In this document: one piece after another, positions 1 to 6,655 of the stretch
Layout of the letters: the number at the start of each line of letters is the position of its first letter
Position numbering within the stretch: position 1 is the first letter of the stretch
Assembly (NCBI GenBank): GCA_030597775.1
Contig: JAUVRF010000017.1
Coordinates: 1 to 12,109, forward strand
DNA length: 12,109 nt
Reading direction: 5' to 3'
Source: Methanobacteriota archaeon
GTDB taxonomy: Archaea > Thermoplasmatota > DTKX01 > GCA-020343715
The notes under the pieces: model-generated
The model's input: the letters and a program-made list of their open reading frames with translations, nothing else
Database searches by the model: none
What the model was told of the DNA's origin: nothing
Made by a program: the position numbers and the translations under genes

Positions 1-50
1 CTGTGATGACCCTTGTCCTCGGGCCGCCTTGTCTCTCAACGCGTCATATC

Positions 51-79
51 CAAAAGTATAAGATGATTCGAGATATCTC
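51..79 (+). promoter_or_regulatory. Archaeal promoter of the first ammonia-lyase gene, with adjacent palindrome
   Basis: An A-rich BRE-like stretch leads into a TATA-like element (CAAAAGTATAAG, 51-62). A transcript start would be expected near 84-88, some 15-20 bases before the ATG at 103. A perfect 10-bp palindrome, GAGATATCTC (70-79), sits between the TATA element and the expected start, where a bound repressor would block the pre-initiation complex. The promoter call rests on position and similarity to the other promoters here; the operator role is inferred. Confidence 0.55.
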
Positions 80-102
80 ACGGGCCAACCTGAGGTGTGA
101 TT

Positions 103-1629
103 ATGGCCGATGTCGTGTTGAACGGTGACGGGCTCACCATCGAGAGACTGGTCGACGTTGCTAGGAACGGTGCCAAGGTTTCACTGCATCCCGATGCTGA
201 AGCGCGCATCCTCGAATGCCGAGCCATGCTGGAGAGGAAGATCCAGGCCGGCGAGATAATGTACGGGGTGAACACCGGCATCGGGGAATTCTCCGAGGTC
301 GTTCTGGATGACGACCAGATAAAGGACTTCCAGAAATATCTCATCTACAACCACGCAGCAGGGATCGGCGACCCGGCACCCATCGAGTACGTGAGGGGGG
401 CTATGGTGGGCAGGTGCAATGTCCTGGCCCACGGCAACTCCGGGAACCGCCTGGTCATCGTCCAGACCCTCATCGAGATGTTGAACAAGGGGGTCACGCC
501 CTTCGTCTGCCAGAAGGGGAGCGTGGGAGCCTGCGGGGACCTGGCGCCCATGAGCCAGATCGCCCTGTTGATGTTGGGCGAGGGAAAGGCATACTACAAA
601 GGAGAGCTGCTGGATGGTGCTGAGGCCCTGCAAAGGGCGGGTATCGAGGTTCCAGGCCTGGAGGCGAGGGACGGCCTGGCCACCATCAACGGCTCCAATG
701 TTCTCACCGCCATGAGCGCCATCTTCCTGTACGATGCGATGAACTGGCTGAAGCAGACCGAGATCGCATGTGCCATGTCCCTGGAGGCCTTGAAGGCCAA
801 CATGAGACCCTACACCCCGCTTCTGCACGAGATCAGGGGCTTCTCGGGGGCGATACGGACCGCAAGGGCGATACTCAAGCTCGTTGCCGGAGGGGACCTG
901 GCAGAGGGAAGGGTCGAGTGCAAGGTCCAGGACGCGTATTCCATGCGCTCATCACCCCAGGTGATCGGCGCGGCCCATGATGCCCTGGCCTACGCCCGGT
1001 CCCAGGTGGAGATAGAGCTGAACGGGGTCGGGGACAATCCCGTCTTCTTCCCCGACAGGGACATCCAGATCTCAGGGGCGAACTTCCAGGGTTCTCCCGT
1101 ATCCCTCCCGATGGACATGGCCGGGGCCGCGATCACCATGGTCAGCGTCCTTTCCGAGCGGAGGATGAACCGGCTCAACCACCCGGCCCTCAACGTGGGA
1201 CTCCACGCCTTCCTGACCAAGGGCGCGGGGATGTTCTCGGGACTGATGCTGAGCCAGTACACCGCTGACATGTTGATCGTGGAGCAGAGGATACTGTCCA
1301 TGCCGGCATCCATCCAGTCCATACCGGCCGCGGCGGACCAGGAGGATTTCGTCTCGATGGGCATGAACACCGCCATCAAGAACATGCAGATCCTTGACAA
1401 CGCCTACGGCATCCTGGGGATCGAGATGATGGCCGCCAGCCAGGCCCTCGATCTCAGGGACTACAAGTTCGGCAAGGGGGTGCAGAAGGCCAAGGAGGTG
1501 GTCCGAAGGCATGTGGACTTCCTGGAGATCGACCGGCCCCTGTATCCGGACCACACTGCCATGAAGGAACTGGTCAAGAGCTGCGAACTGCTCGATGAGG
1601 TCGAGAGGGAGATCGGTCCCCTGGACTAG
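103..1629 (+). CDS. Aromatic amino acid ammonia-lyase family protein (HAL/PAL, MIO enzyme) with Ala-Cys-Gly at the cofactor site
   Basis: This family removes ammonia from histidine, phenylalanine or tyrosine to give urocanate or a cinnamate, using an MIO group made from an internal Ala-Ser-Gly. The 508-residue protein has the usual length. Landmarks match Pseudomonas HAL almost residue for residue: Y54 in YGVNTG, H84 in NHAAG, N196, Q276/Y279/R282 in VQDAYSMR, F328 and E414 in QED. The cofactor triplet, however, is A143-C144-G145. Further differences are SN after N196 (usually TQ), NFQGSP instead of NFH, and QEDF instead of QEDH. From memory, an ACG-bearing subfamily exists, and a Ser-to-Cys mutant of Pseudomonas HAL was reported to mature to active enzyme, so activity is plausible. 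ATG 103 is preferred over GTG 97 because GAGGTG (92-97) is a well-spaced ribosome binding site for it. Substrate is not decided by sequence; no hutU or hutI is nearby. Confidence 0.9.
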   Translation: MADVVLNGDGLTIERLVDVARNGAKVSLHPDAEARILECRAMLERKIQAGEIMYGVNTGIGEFSEVVLDDDQIKDFQKYLIYNHAAGIGDPAPIEYVRGAMVGRCNVLAHGNSGNRLVIVQTLIEMLNKGVTPFVCQKGSVGACGDLAPMSQIALLMLGEGKAYYKGELLDGAEALQRAGIEVPGLEARDGLATINGSNVLTAMSAIFLYDAMNWLKQTEIACAMSLEALKANMRPYTPLLHEIRGFSGAIRTARAILKLVAGGDLAEGRVECKVQDAYSMRSSPQVIGAAHDALAYARSQVEIELNGVGDNPVFFPDRDIQISGANFQGSPVSLPMDMAGAAITMVSVLSERRMNRLNHPALNVGLHAFLTKGAGMFSGLMLSQYTADMLIVEQRILSMPASIQSIPAAADQEDFVSMGMNTAIKNMQILDNAYGILGIEMMAASQALDLRDYKFGKGVQKAKEVVRRHVDFLEIDRPLYPDHTAMKELVKSCELLDEVEREIGPLD

Positions 1630-1644
1630 TCGACGGGGTTCCGA

Positions 1645-1680
1645 AGGCTGGGACCAGCCTCCATGGAGTGGAGGGCTGGA
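1645..1680 (+). other. Inverted repeats between the two lyase genes
   Basis: AGGCTG and CAGCCT (1645-1660) form a 6-bp stem with loop GGAC. CCAGCC (1654-1659) could pair instead with GGCTGG (1674-1679), so two mutually exclusive hairpins are possible. No T-tract follows directly, though CCTTTT occurs near 1696. This could be a weak terminator, a processing site or nothing. The 111-bp gap has no convincing TATA element, so the downstream lyase may depend on read-through. Confidence 0.3.
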
Positions 1681-1740
1681 CCGATCCCCGCAATCCTTTT
1701 CAACGTGCCTTCCCATCCTCGCCCCCCGGAGGGGACCACC

Positions 1741-3270
1741 TTGGACGTGAAGGCAGACGGGGAGACGCTCACCCTGGAGGATGTCGCCGCGGTGGCCAGG
1801 GACCAAGCCAAGGCAGTGGTTCCCAGGGACGCGCGGAGCCGCATCTCCCAGAGCCGGAGGACGCTGGAGGGCATCCTCAAGGACGGGGGCACCGTCTACG
1901 GGGTCAACACCGGCTTCGGCGTGCTGGCCGATACCCCTGTGAACAAGGAGGAGGGCCTGGAGCTCCAGCGGCGGATCGTCCGTTCCCACGCGGCAGGCGT
2001 GGGCGACCCCCTGCCCCCGGAGGCCGTCAGGGCGGCCATGCTCCTTTCCATCAACACCTTCTCCAAGGGCCACTCGGCCGTACGCACGAAACTGGTAGAC
2101 CAGCTCCTCCGGATGCTCAACGGGGGCGTCACCCCCGTGGTCCGATCCATAGGCTCCCTGGGAGCCTCGGGCGACCTGGCTCCCCTGGCCGACATAGCCA
2201 TGGTCATCACCGGCAAGGGCGAGGCCCTGGACGGCGATGGGCAGGTCATCACCGGCGCCAAGGCCCTGCGCGACGCTGACCTCGAGCCCCTCGAACTGGC
2301 CCTGAAGGAGGGGATCGCCCTCATCAACGGCACCCAGGTCATGACGGGCATCGGCACCCTGGCCCTTCTGGACATGGCGCAGCTGCTCCGCACCGAGCTG
2401 GTCGCCACCGCAGTGGTCGCCGACGCCCTGGGCGCCCGCAGGGACGCCTACGACCCCCGGGTCTTCGAGGTGAGGCCGTACAAGGGAGCCCGGGTCTCCG
2501 CCCGGGTCCTCAGACTGTTGCTCGAGGGCGGCGACCTGGACGGCTTCATAGAGAAGAGGGTCCAGGACGCCTACTCCATCCGGTGCGCTCCCCAGGTGGT
2601 GGGGGCCGCGTGGGACGCCACGGCCTGGGTCAGGTCCCAGCTGGAGATCGAGGTCAACTCGGCCGGCGACAACCCACTTGTGTTCCCCGACGAGGGGGAC
2701 CACATACAGGGAGGTAACTTCCACGGCCAGCCCGTGGCCCAGGTCCTGGACCTGCTGGCCATCGTGGCCGCCGACGTCGCCACCCTCTCCGAGAGGCACA
2801 CCAACCGCCTCATGAACCCGGCACTTTCGGGCCTCCCCGCCTTCCTGGCCAAGGACCCCGGCCTGGACAGCGGGCTCATGATATCCCAGTACACCGCCGC
2901 GGCCCTGGTCGAGGAGATGCGCGCCCTGGCCCGCCCGGCCAGCGTGAACAACGCGTCCACATCCGCCGACCAGGAGGACCACGTGAGCATGGGGATGCAC
3001 GCGGCCCTCAAGGCCCGCAGGTCGGTCGAGGCCCTCAGGTCGGTGCTGGCGATCGAGCTCATGGCGGGCATCCAGGCCCTGGACTTCCGCGCGCCGAAGC
3101 GGCCCGCGGGCCCCGTGGCGGCCGTCTACAACCTGGTCCGTCGGGTGGTGCCCTTCTACGGTGACGACCGCCCCCTGGGCGACGACGTGGCTCGCATGAC
3201 CGAGCTTGTACGCCTCGGGGAGGTCGTCCGCGTGGTGGAACGGGCGGCAAGGGAACCCCTGGGGTGGTAG
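1741..3270 (+). CDS. hutH: Histidine ammonia-lyase family protein (MIO enzyme), canonical active site
   Basis: Histidine ammonia-lyase converts L-histidine to urocanate and ammonia, the first step of histidine breakdown. From the TTG at 1741 the protein has 509 residues, matching its neighbour. That start is set by the upstream GGAGGGG (1728-1734) and by alignment of its N-terminus with the first lyase; an upstream in-frame ATG at 1663 would add 26 residues absent from the neighbour. Active-site residues are canonical: Y53 in YGVNTGFG, H83 in SHAAG, the MIO triplet A142-S143-G144, N196 in NGTQ, Q275/Y278/R281, F327 in GGNFHGQP and E412 in QEDHVSMG. SHAAG and QEDH favour histidine over phenylalanine or tyrosine as substrate. 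By eye it is only about a third identical to its neighbour, so the pair is an old duplication or two separate acquisitions. queH starts three bases after its stop. The family call is firm; hutH is likely but not proven. Confidence 0.85.
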   Translation: MDVKADGETLTLEDVAAVARDQAKAVVPRDARSRISQSRRTLEGILKDGGTVYGVNTGFGVLADTPVNKEEGLELQRRIVRSHAAGVGDPLPPEAVRAAMLLSINTFSKGHSAVRTKLVDQLLRMLNGGVTPVVRSIGSLGASGDLAPLADIAMVITGKGEALDGDGQVITGAKALRDADLEPLELALKEGIALINGTQVMTGIGTLALLDMAQLLRTELVATAVVADALGARRDAYDPRVFEVRPYKGARVSARVLRLLLEGGDLDGFIEKRVQDAYSIRCAPQVVGAAWDATAWVRSQLEIEVNSAGDNPLVFPDEGDHIQGGNFHGQPVAQVLDLLAIVAADVATLSERHTNRLMNPALSGLPAFLAKDPGLDSGLMISQYTAAALVEEMRALARPASVNNASTSADQEDHVSMGMHAALKARRSVEALRSVLAIELMAGIQALDFRAPKRPAGPVAAVYNLVRRVVPFYGDDRPLGDDVARMTELVRLGEVVRVVERAAREPLGW

Positions 3271-3273
3271 GAG

Positions 3274-3834
3274 GTGCGGGTGCTCTTCCACGTGTGCTGC
3301 GGACCCTGCTTCGCCAGGGCGGGCTCGTTGCTGAGAGATGAGGGGCACGATGTGGTCGCGTTCTGGTACAACCCCAACGTCCAGCCCTACAAGGAGTTCG
3401 AAGCACGCCTCGGGGCCTTCGAGGAGGTGTGCCGTGCCGAGGACTTCCCGGCCATCGTCGACGACACCTACGATCCCGAGCGTTGGCTCCGGGATGCCCT
3501 GGAGGCGGACGACCGCTGCGAGGCTTGTTTCCGGGACCGCCTCACCATCACGGCCAGCCTTGCGGCCGGGGAGGGCTTCGACGCGTTCACGACCACCCTC
3601 CTGGCGTCACCCTACCAGGACCACGAGTTGGCCCGCAGCCTGGGCGAGGAGGCGGCCGATGTCGCCGGAGTTGCATTCCTCTACCGGGACTTCCGGGACC
3701 ATTGGAAGGAGAGCCGCAAGAGGACCTTCGAGCTTGAGGTCTACCGTCAGAAGTACTGCGGATGCATTTTCTCGGAGAGGGACCGATTCTTGGGAGAACC
3801 CCCGGTAGAGGAGCCCCCGAACAGGGTCGATTGA
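3274..3834 (+). CDS. queH: Epoxyqueuosine reductase QueH (DUF208/COG1636)
   Basis: QueH reduces epoxyqueuosine in tRNA to queuosine, the last step of the pathway, and is unrelated to the cobalamin-dependent QueG. The 186-residue protein has all family cysteine motifs: C8-C9-G-P-C12 at the N-terminus, C82-x-x-C85 (RCEACF) and C162-G-C164 (KYCGC) near the C-terminus, plus the family block TTTLLASPYQD (106-116). In studied QueH these cysteines hold an iron-sulfur cluster and a second iron site. The start is GTG 3274 or GTG 3280. Homologues begin a few residues before the CC motif, favouring 3274, but GGAGGTG (3270-3276) is better placed for 3280. An in-frame TAG at 3268 rules out anything longer. 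Its position right behind the lyase suggests one transcript, though no biochemical link between them is evident. The partner enzymes TGT and QueA lie less than 1 kb downstream on the other strand. Confidence 0.93.
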   Translation: MRVLFHVCCGPCFARAGSLLRDEGHDVVAFWYNPNVQPYKEFEARLGAFEEVCRAEDFPAIVDDTYDPERWLRDALEADDRCEACFRDRLTITASLAAGEGFDAFTTTLLASPYQDHELARSLGEEAADVAGVAFLYRDFRDHWKESRKRTFELEVYRQKYCGCIFSERDRFLGEPPVEEPPNRVD

Positions 3835-3839
3835 CCTGC

Positions 3840-3870
3840 CTGGCCACCGGCCAGCATAATAGTTAAGTAT
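3840..3870 (+). promoter_or_regulatory. Promoter of ssb with an inverted repeat on its upstream edge
   Basis: An AT-rich element, CATAATAGTTAAGTAT (3855-3870), stands out in GC-rich surroundings and resembles the archaeal TTAAGTAT class of TATA box. It lies about 50 bp before the ssb ATG, placing the transcript start near 3892-3895. Just upstream, CTGGCC-ACC-GGCCAG (3840-3854) is a perfect 6-bp inverted repeat. It could end the lyase-queH transcript as RNA, although no U-tract follows, or act as an operator. Confidence 0.55.
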
Positions 3871-3919
3871 CCGCGACCCCTTCGTTAGCCCGCTGGACCG
3901 ACCGATCTGGTAGACCACA

Positions 3920-4441
3920 ATGGAGCACGAAGAGGTGTCCGGAGAACCCGTAGAACTGAAGGTCAAGGACCTCACGCCCGAGACGAAGAGCGTCAACGTT
4001 ACCGTCAAGGTGGTCTCCATCGGCGAGCCCGAGGCCGTGCCCGCCCGCGGTGGAGGGGTCCGTCACGTGACCGAGGCTACGGTGGGCGATGAGACCGCCT
4101 CCATTATCATGTCCCTGTGGGAGAAGCAGGGCGAGGGCATCTCCGAGGGCATTGTCCTCTGGATCGAGAACGGGTACGTCTCCCTGGTCAGGGGCCACAT
4201 GCGCCTCAACGTGGGCAAGTACGGCCAAATGAGCCCCAGCGACACCGCCATCGCCGAGGTGAACACCGAGGAGAACCTGTCGGATGCGGACCACGCCACG
4301 GCCCGTCGCTCGGAGCTTGGCGAAGCCACCGACCTCCGGCACCGCAAGGGTCCCTGGGCATCCACGGGCTACGGCGAGGACGACGAGCGACGCGAGAAGG
4401 GTCGCAGGAGACCCCGGCAGGACTTCGACCAGTACTACTGA
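3920..4441 (+). CDS. ssb: Archaeal single-stranded DNA-binding protein, single OB fold (Sulfolobus SSB type)
   Basis: This protein should coat single-stranded DNA during replication, recombination and repair. Residues 11-115 align by eye with Sulfolobus SSB across the OB fold: LTPETKSVNVTVKVV (18-32), EATVGDETASIIMSLW (52-67), EGIVLWIENGYVS (76-88), then RGHMRLNVGKYG (91-102). W67 matches the DNA-stacking tryptophan of the LTLWGK strand in the Sulfolobus protein, and Y86 replaces its second aromatic. The C-terminal 60 residues are low-complexity, charged and rich in Arg/Asp/Glu, ending in QDFDQYY. This resembles the flexible partner-binding tail of these proteins but is less acidic and less Gly-rich. 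It is 173 residues long. ATG 3920 has no strong ribosome binding site but a promoter stands about 50 bp upstream. The gene sits between queH and tgt, and its last seven bases overlap the end of tgt on the other strand. Confidence 0.9.
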   Translation: MEHEEVSGEPVELKVKDLTPETKSVNVTVKVVSIGEPEAVPARGGGVRHVTEATVGDETASIIMSLWEKQGEGISEGIVLWIENGYVSLVRGHMRLNVGKYGQMSPSDTAIAEVNTEENLSDADHATARRSELGEATDLRHRKGPWASTGYGEDDERREKGRRRPRQDFDQYY

Positions 4442-4448
4442 GAGTACT
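4431..4448. terminator. Inverted repeat across both convergent stop codons (possible shared 3'-end hairpin)
   Basis: AGTACT (4431-4436) and AGTACT (4443-4448) are complementary copies separated by six bases. They span the ssb stop (TGA 4439-4441) and the tgt stop (TAG, complement of 4435-4437). A hairpin here would form in both convergent transcripts. No T-run follows on either strand, so the terminator role is inferred. Confidence 0.3.
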
Positions 4449-5550
4449 GATGGGGCTTGGTCCCGGCCCGCTCCCATTCCCTGTAGAACCCAGCGAACGC
4501 CCCCTCGGCGATGGCGGCCCTGGCCCCCCGCACAAGGTCCTGTATGAGGGACAGGTTGTGGTACGACAGCAGGTTCATCCAGCGGGCGTCCTTGGACCGC
4601 CACAGGTGATGCACGTAGGCCCGGTCCACCTCCTGGCAGGTCCTGCAACCGCACGCCTCGTCCAGAGGGCGGTGGTCGACCCCCATCTTGCCCCTGGTTA
4701 TGTCGAAGCGTCCCTCCCTGGTCAGCACGCTCCCGTGGCGTGCGATCCGGGTCGGGAAGGCGCTGTCGAACACGTCCACGCCTCGGGATATCGCATCCAG
4801 AACCTCCCGGGGTGAGCCCACGCCCATAAGGTACCTGGGCCGTTCCCGGGGCAGTGCGTCGATGCTGCCGTCAATGGCCTGCCACATCTCCTCCACGGTC
4901 TCGCCGATGGAGAGGCCCCCGATGCCGTAGCCGTCGAAACCAAGGGCGACCAGCTCGCTTGTGCTGCGCTCCCGCAGGTCCGGATGAACTCCCCCCTGGG
5001 TTATGGCCCAGAGATGCTGCTCCTCGCGCTGGTGGGCCTCCATGCACTGCATTGCCCAGAGGCTGGTCCGACGGACCGCTTCGCGCACGTGGTCCATGTC
5101 CGCTCCTGCGGGAGGGCAGTCGTCCAGTACCATGGCCACGTCGGAACCCAGCCGTTCCTGGAGCTCGACCACCCCCGCCGGTGTCAGCTCCCTCACGCCA
5201 CCCCGGACCTGGTCCTTGAACACCACAACGTGGTCGTCCTTGCGCACCAGGAAGCCCTCGCGGACCATCTGGAAACCGCCAGAATCGGTGAATATCGGGC
5301 CGGGCCACCGCATGAAGGCGTGGAGGCCTCCCGCCTCCTCGATCGCCTCGATCCCCGGACGGACCAGAAGGGAGTACGAGTTGCAGATCAACGCCCGGGC
5401 CCCGGTGGCCCGCACCTCCTCCGGGGACAGGGTGCGGACGCTTCCCGCGGTGGCCACAGGCATGAACATGGGAGTGGGCACCTCGCCGTGACCTGTGGTG
5501 AGCACGCCGGCTCGGGCCCTGCCGTCCTCCCTTGCCAACCTGAAGCTCAT
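4435..5550 (-). CDS. tgt: tRNA-guanine transglycosylase, bacterial/queuosine type
   Basis: TGT swaps guanine-34 of GUN-anticodon tRNAs for preQ1. The 371-residue length and domain layout are those of bacterial TGT; the archaeal enzyme for archaeosine is longer and carries a PUA domain. Catalytic and metal residues fall almost on E. coli numbering: D89 in TDSGGFQ, D143/D144 in LDDCPP, nucleophile D262 in FDSAFPTR, and zinc ligands C300, C302, C305 and H331. The substrate loop is GGLSIGE (211-217), with I215 where preQ1-using enzymes have valine and queuine-using eukaryotic enzymes have glycine, favouring preQ1. The start at 5550 is set by the family N-terminus (MSFRL) and by GGAGGT upstream. 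Its ATG overlaps the queA stop (ATGA), so the two are probably translationally coupled. It runs convergent to ssb with a 7-bp overlap. Confidence 0.95.
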   Translation of the reverse strand: MSFRLAREDGRARAGVLTTGHGEVPTPMFMPVATAGSVRTLSPEEVRATGARALICNSYSLLVRPGIEAIEEAGGLHAFMRWPGPIFTDSGGFQMVREGFLVRKDDHVVVFKDQVRGGVRELTPAGVVELQERLGSDVAMVLDDCPPAGADMDHVREAVRRTSLWAMQCMEAHQREEQHLWAITQGGVHPDLRERSTSELVALGFDGYGIGGLSIGETVEEMWQAIDGSIDALPRERPRYLMGVGSPREVLDAISRGVDVFDSAFPTRIARHGSVLTREGRFDITRGKMGVDHRPLDEACGCRTCQEVDRAYVHHLWRSKDARWMNLLSYHNLSLIQDLVRGARAAIAEGAFAGFYREWERAGTKPHQYSQ

Positions 5551-6587
5551 CCCACCGGACCTCCCATGATCAACATGCCGTCCCCCAGGGAGTAGAACCG
5601 GTACCCCTTCCTCTTGGCCTCCTCGTAGGAGGCTAGCATCCGTTCCCGACCGGCGTATGCCGACGCGAGCATCAGCAACGTCGAGCGGGGAAGGTGGAAG
5701 TTGGTCATCAGCCCCGAGTACGGGAACCGGAACCGGTATCCGGGATAGATGAACAGTTCGGTGCTTCCCCTGTAGGGCATCACACGTCCACGACCATCGG
5801 TGGCCGACTCCAGGGCCCGCACCGTGGTCGTGCCCACCGCGAACACACGCCGACCGTCGCTCAGGGCACCGTTTATGGCCGAGGCCACCGCCTCCGTGAC
5901 CTCCAGCCGCTCCGACTCCATGCGATGCTCCTCCACCACCTCGGCCCTCACGGGCTTGAACGTGCCGTATCCTACGTGGAGGATCAACCTGACCAGGTGG
6001 ACGCCCGCTCCGTCCAGCGCCTCCAGGAGCGGGCCGTCGAAGTGGAGACCGGCCGTGGGCGCCGCCACGGAACCATCCACTCTGGCGTACGTCGTCTGGT
6101 ATCGGTCCTGGTCCTGGAGCCGGGTGTGGATGTAGTGGGGCGTTGGCATCTCTCCCCACCTGTGCATCAATTCCTCGGGAGAAGCGCCACCGCGGCCGCT
6201 GACGGCGTACCGGCCCGGTCCCTGGACCTCCCCCAGTTCCACCTGTGCCCCGTCATCGCCCTCGCCCACGTTCACCGTGGAACCCTCCCGGAGGCGCCCG
6301 CCACCGACCAGACAGTCCCATCGGTCGCCGTCCAGGGGCTCGAGGAACAACAGCTCGACCTTCCCTCCGGTCGTCTTCCTGGCATGCACCCGGGCTGGAA
6401 GCACCCGGGACTCGTTCACGACCATCACGTCGCCTCGGTCCAGCACCCTGGACAGGTCACCCATGGTCCGGTGATGCACGCTTCCCCCTGGCCCAAGGAC
6501 CATCAGCTTGGCGGAGTTCCGTGGCTCGACGCCCTCTTGGGCTATGAACTCCCTGGGCAGGTCGTAGTCGAACTCGTCGATGCGCAC
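5547..6587 (-). CDS. queA: S-adenosylmethionine:tRNA ribosyltransferase-isomerase QueA
   Basis: QueA moves the ribosyl part of S-adenosylmethionine onto preQ1-34 in tRNA to give epoxyqueuosine, the step between TGT and QueH. With GTG 6587 as start, the 346-residue protein begins MRIDEFDYDLPREFIAQ, matching the E. coli N-terminus (MRVTDFSFELP). Family blocks appear in order: VVNESRVLPARV, GEMPTPHYIHTR, the YQTTYA and GSVAAPTAGLHF blocks, LHVGYGTFKPV, VGTTTVRALES, LMTNFHLPRSTLLML and the closing YRFYSLGDGMLI. No clear ribosome binding site precedes GTG 6587. An in-frame GTG at 6611 would add eight residues and lie close to the predicted transcript start, so leaderless initiation there is possible. 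It is first gene of the queA-tgt operon. QueA is unexpected in an archaeon because queuosine is classed as bacterial; the preQ1-making genes are not in this window. Confidence 0.95.
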   Translation of the reverse strand: MRIDEFDYDLPREFIAQEGVEPRNSAKLMVLGPGGSVHHRTMGDLSRVLDRGDVMVVNESRVLPARVHARKTTGGKVELLFLEPLDGDRWDCLVGGGRLREGSTVNVGEGDDGAQVELGEVQGPGRYAVSGRGGASPEELMHRWGEMPTPHYIHTRLQDQDRYQTTYARVDGSVAAPTAGLHFDGPLLEALDGAGVHLVRLILHVGYGTFKPVRAEVVEEHRMESERLEVTEAVASAINGALSDGRRVFAVGTTTVRALESATDGRGRVMPYRGSTELFIYPGYRFRFPYSGLMTNFHLPRSTLLMLASAYAGRERMLASYEEAKRKGYRFYSLGDGMLIMGGPVG

Positions 6588-6599
6588 GGCGGTCCCAAC

Positions 6600-6620
6600 G
6601 GCCTTTTTCACCAAAAAGCC
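6600..6620 (-). promoter_or_regulatory. Hairpin in the queA leader
   Basis: On the minus strand GGCTTTTT is followed by GGTG and AAAAAGGCC, giving an eight-pair stem with one bulged C and a 4-base loop, 12 bases before GTG 6587. The alternative start GTG 6611 lies in its loop. It could affect translation starts or be a chance AT-rich structure. It does not resemble a preQ1 riboswitch, which I looked for and did not find. Confidence 0.3.
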
Positions 6621-6634
6621 TTGCGGACCCTGGC

Positions 6635-6655
6635 CCCAAAAGGTATAATAGCCCC
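6635..6655. promoter_or_regulatory. TATA element between divergent transcription units (queA and the + strand genes)
   Basis: GGTATAATAG (6642-6651) reads as a TATA box on both strands. On the + strand it is preceded by the BRE-like CCCCAAAA, like other promoters in this window. On the minus strand CTATTATACC lies 25-30 bp before a likely queA transcript start near 6620. The 8-base direct repeat CCCTGGCC (6628-6635 and 6653-6660) flanks it at 25-bp spacing. Which direction fires, or both, cannot be told from sequence. Confidence 0.45.

Noticed and set aside
1072..3348. 758-codon open frame on the minus strand across both lyase genes
   Set aside because: It is antisense to two proteins with full catalytic motifs. 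Its His/Gly/Val/Gln-rich content is typical of frames opposite high-GC genes, and no domain is visible.
4435..6159. 574-residue version of TGT starting at 6159
   Set aside because: The extra N-terminus overlaps queA almost entirely and is Pro/Gly/Arg-rich. The family start MSFRL at 5550 has a ribosome binding site and an ATGA overlap with queA.
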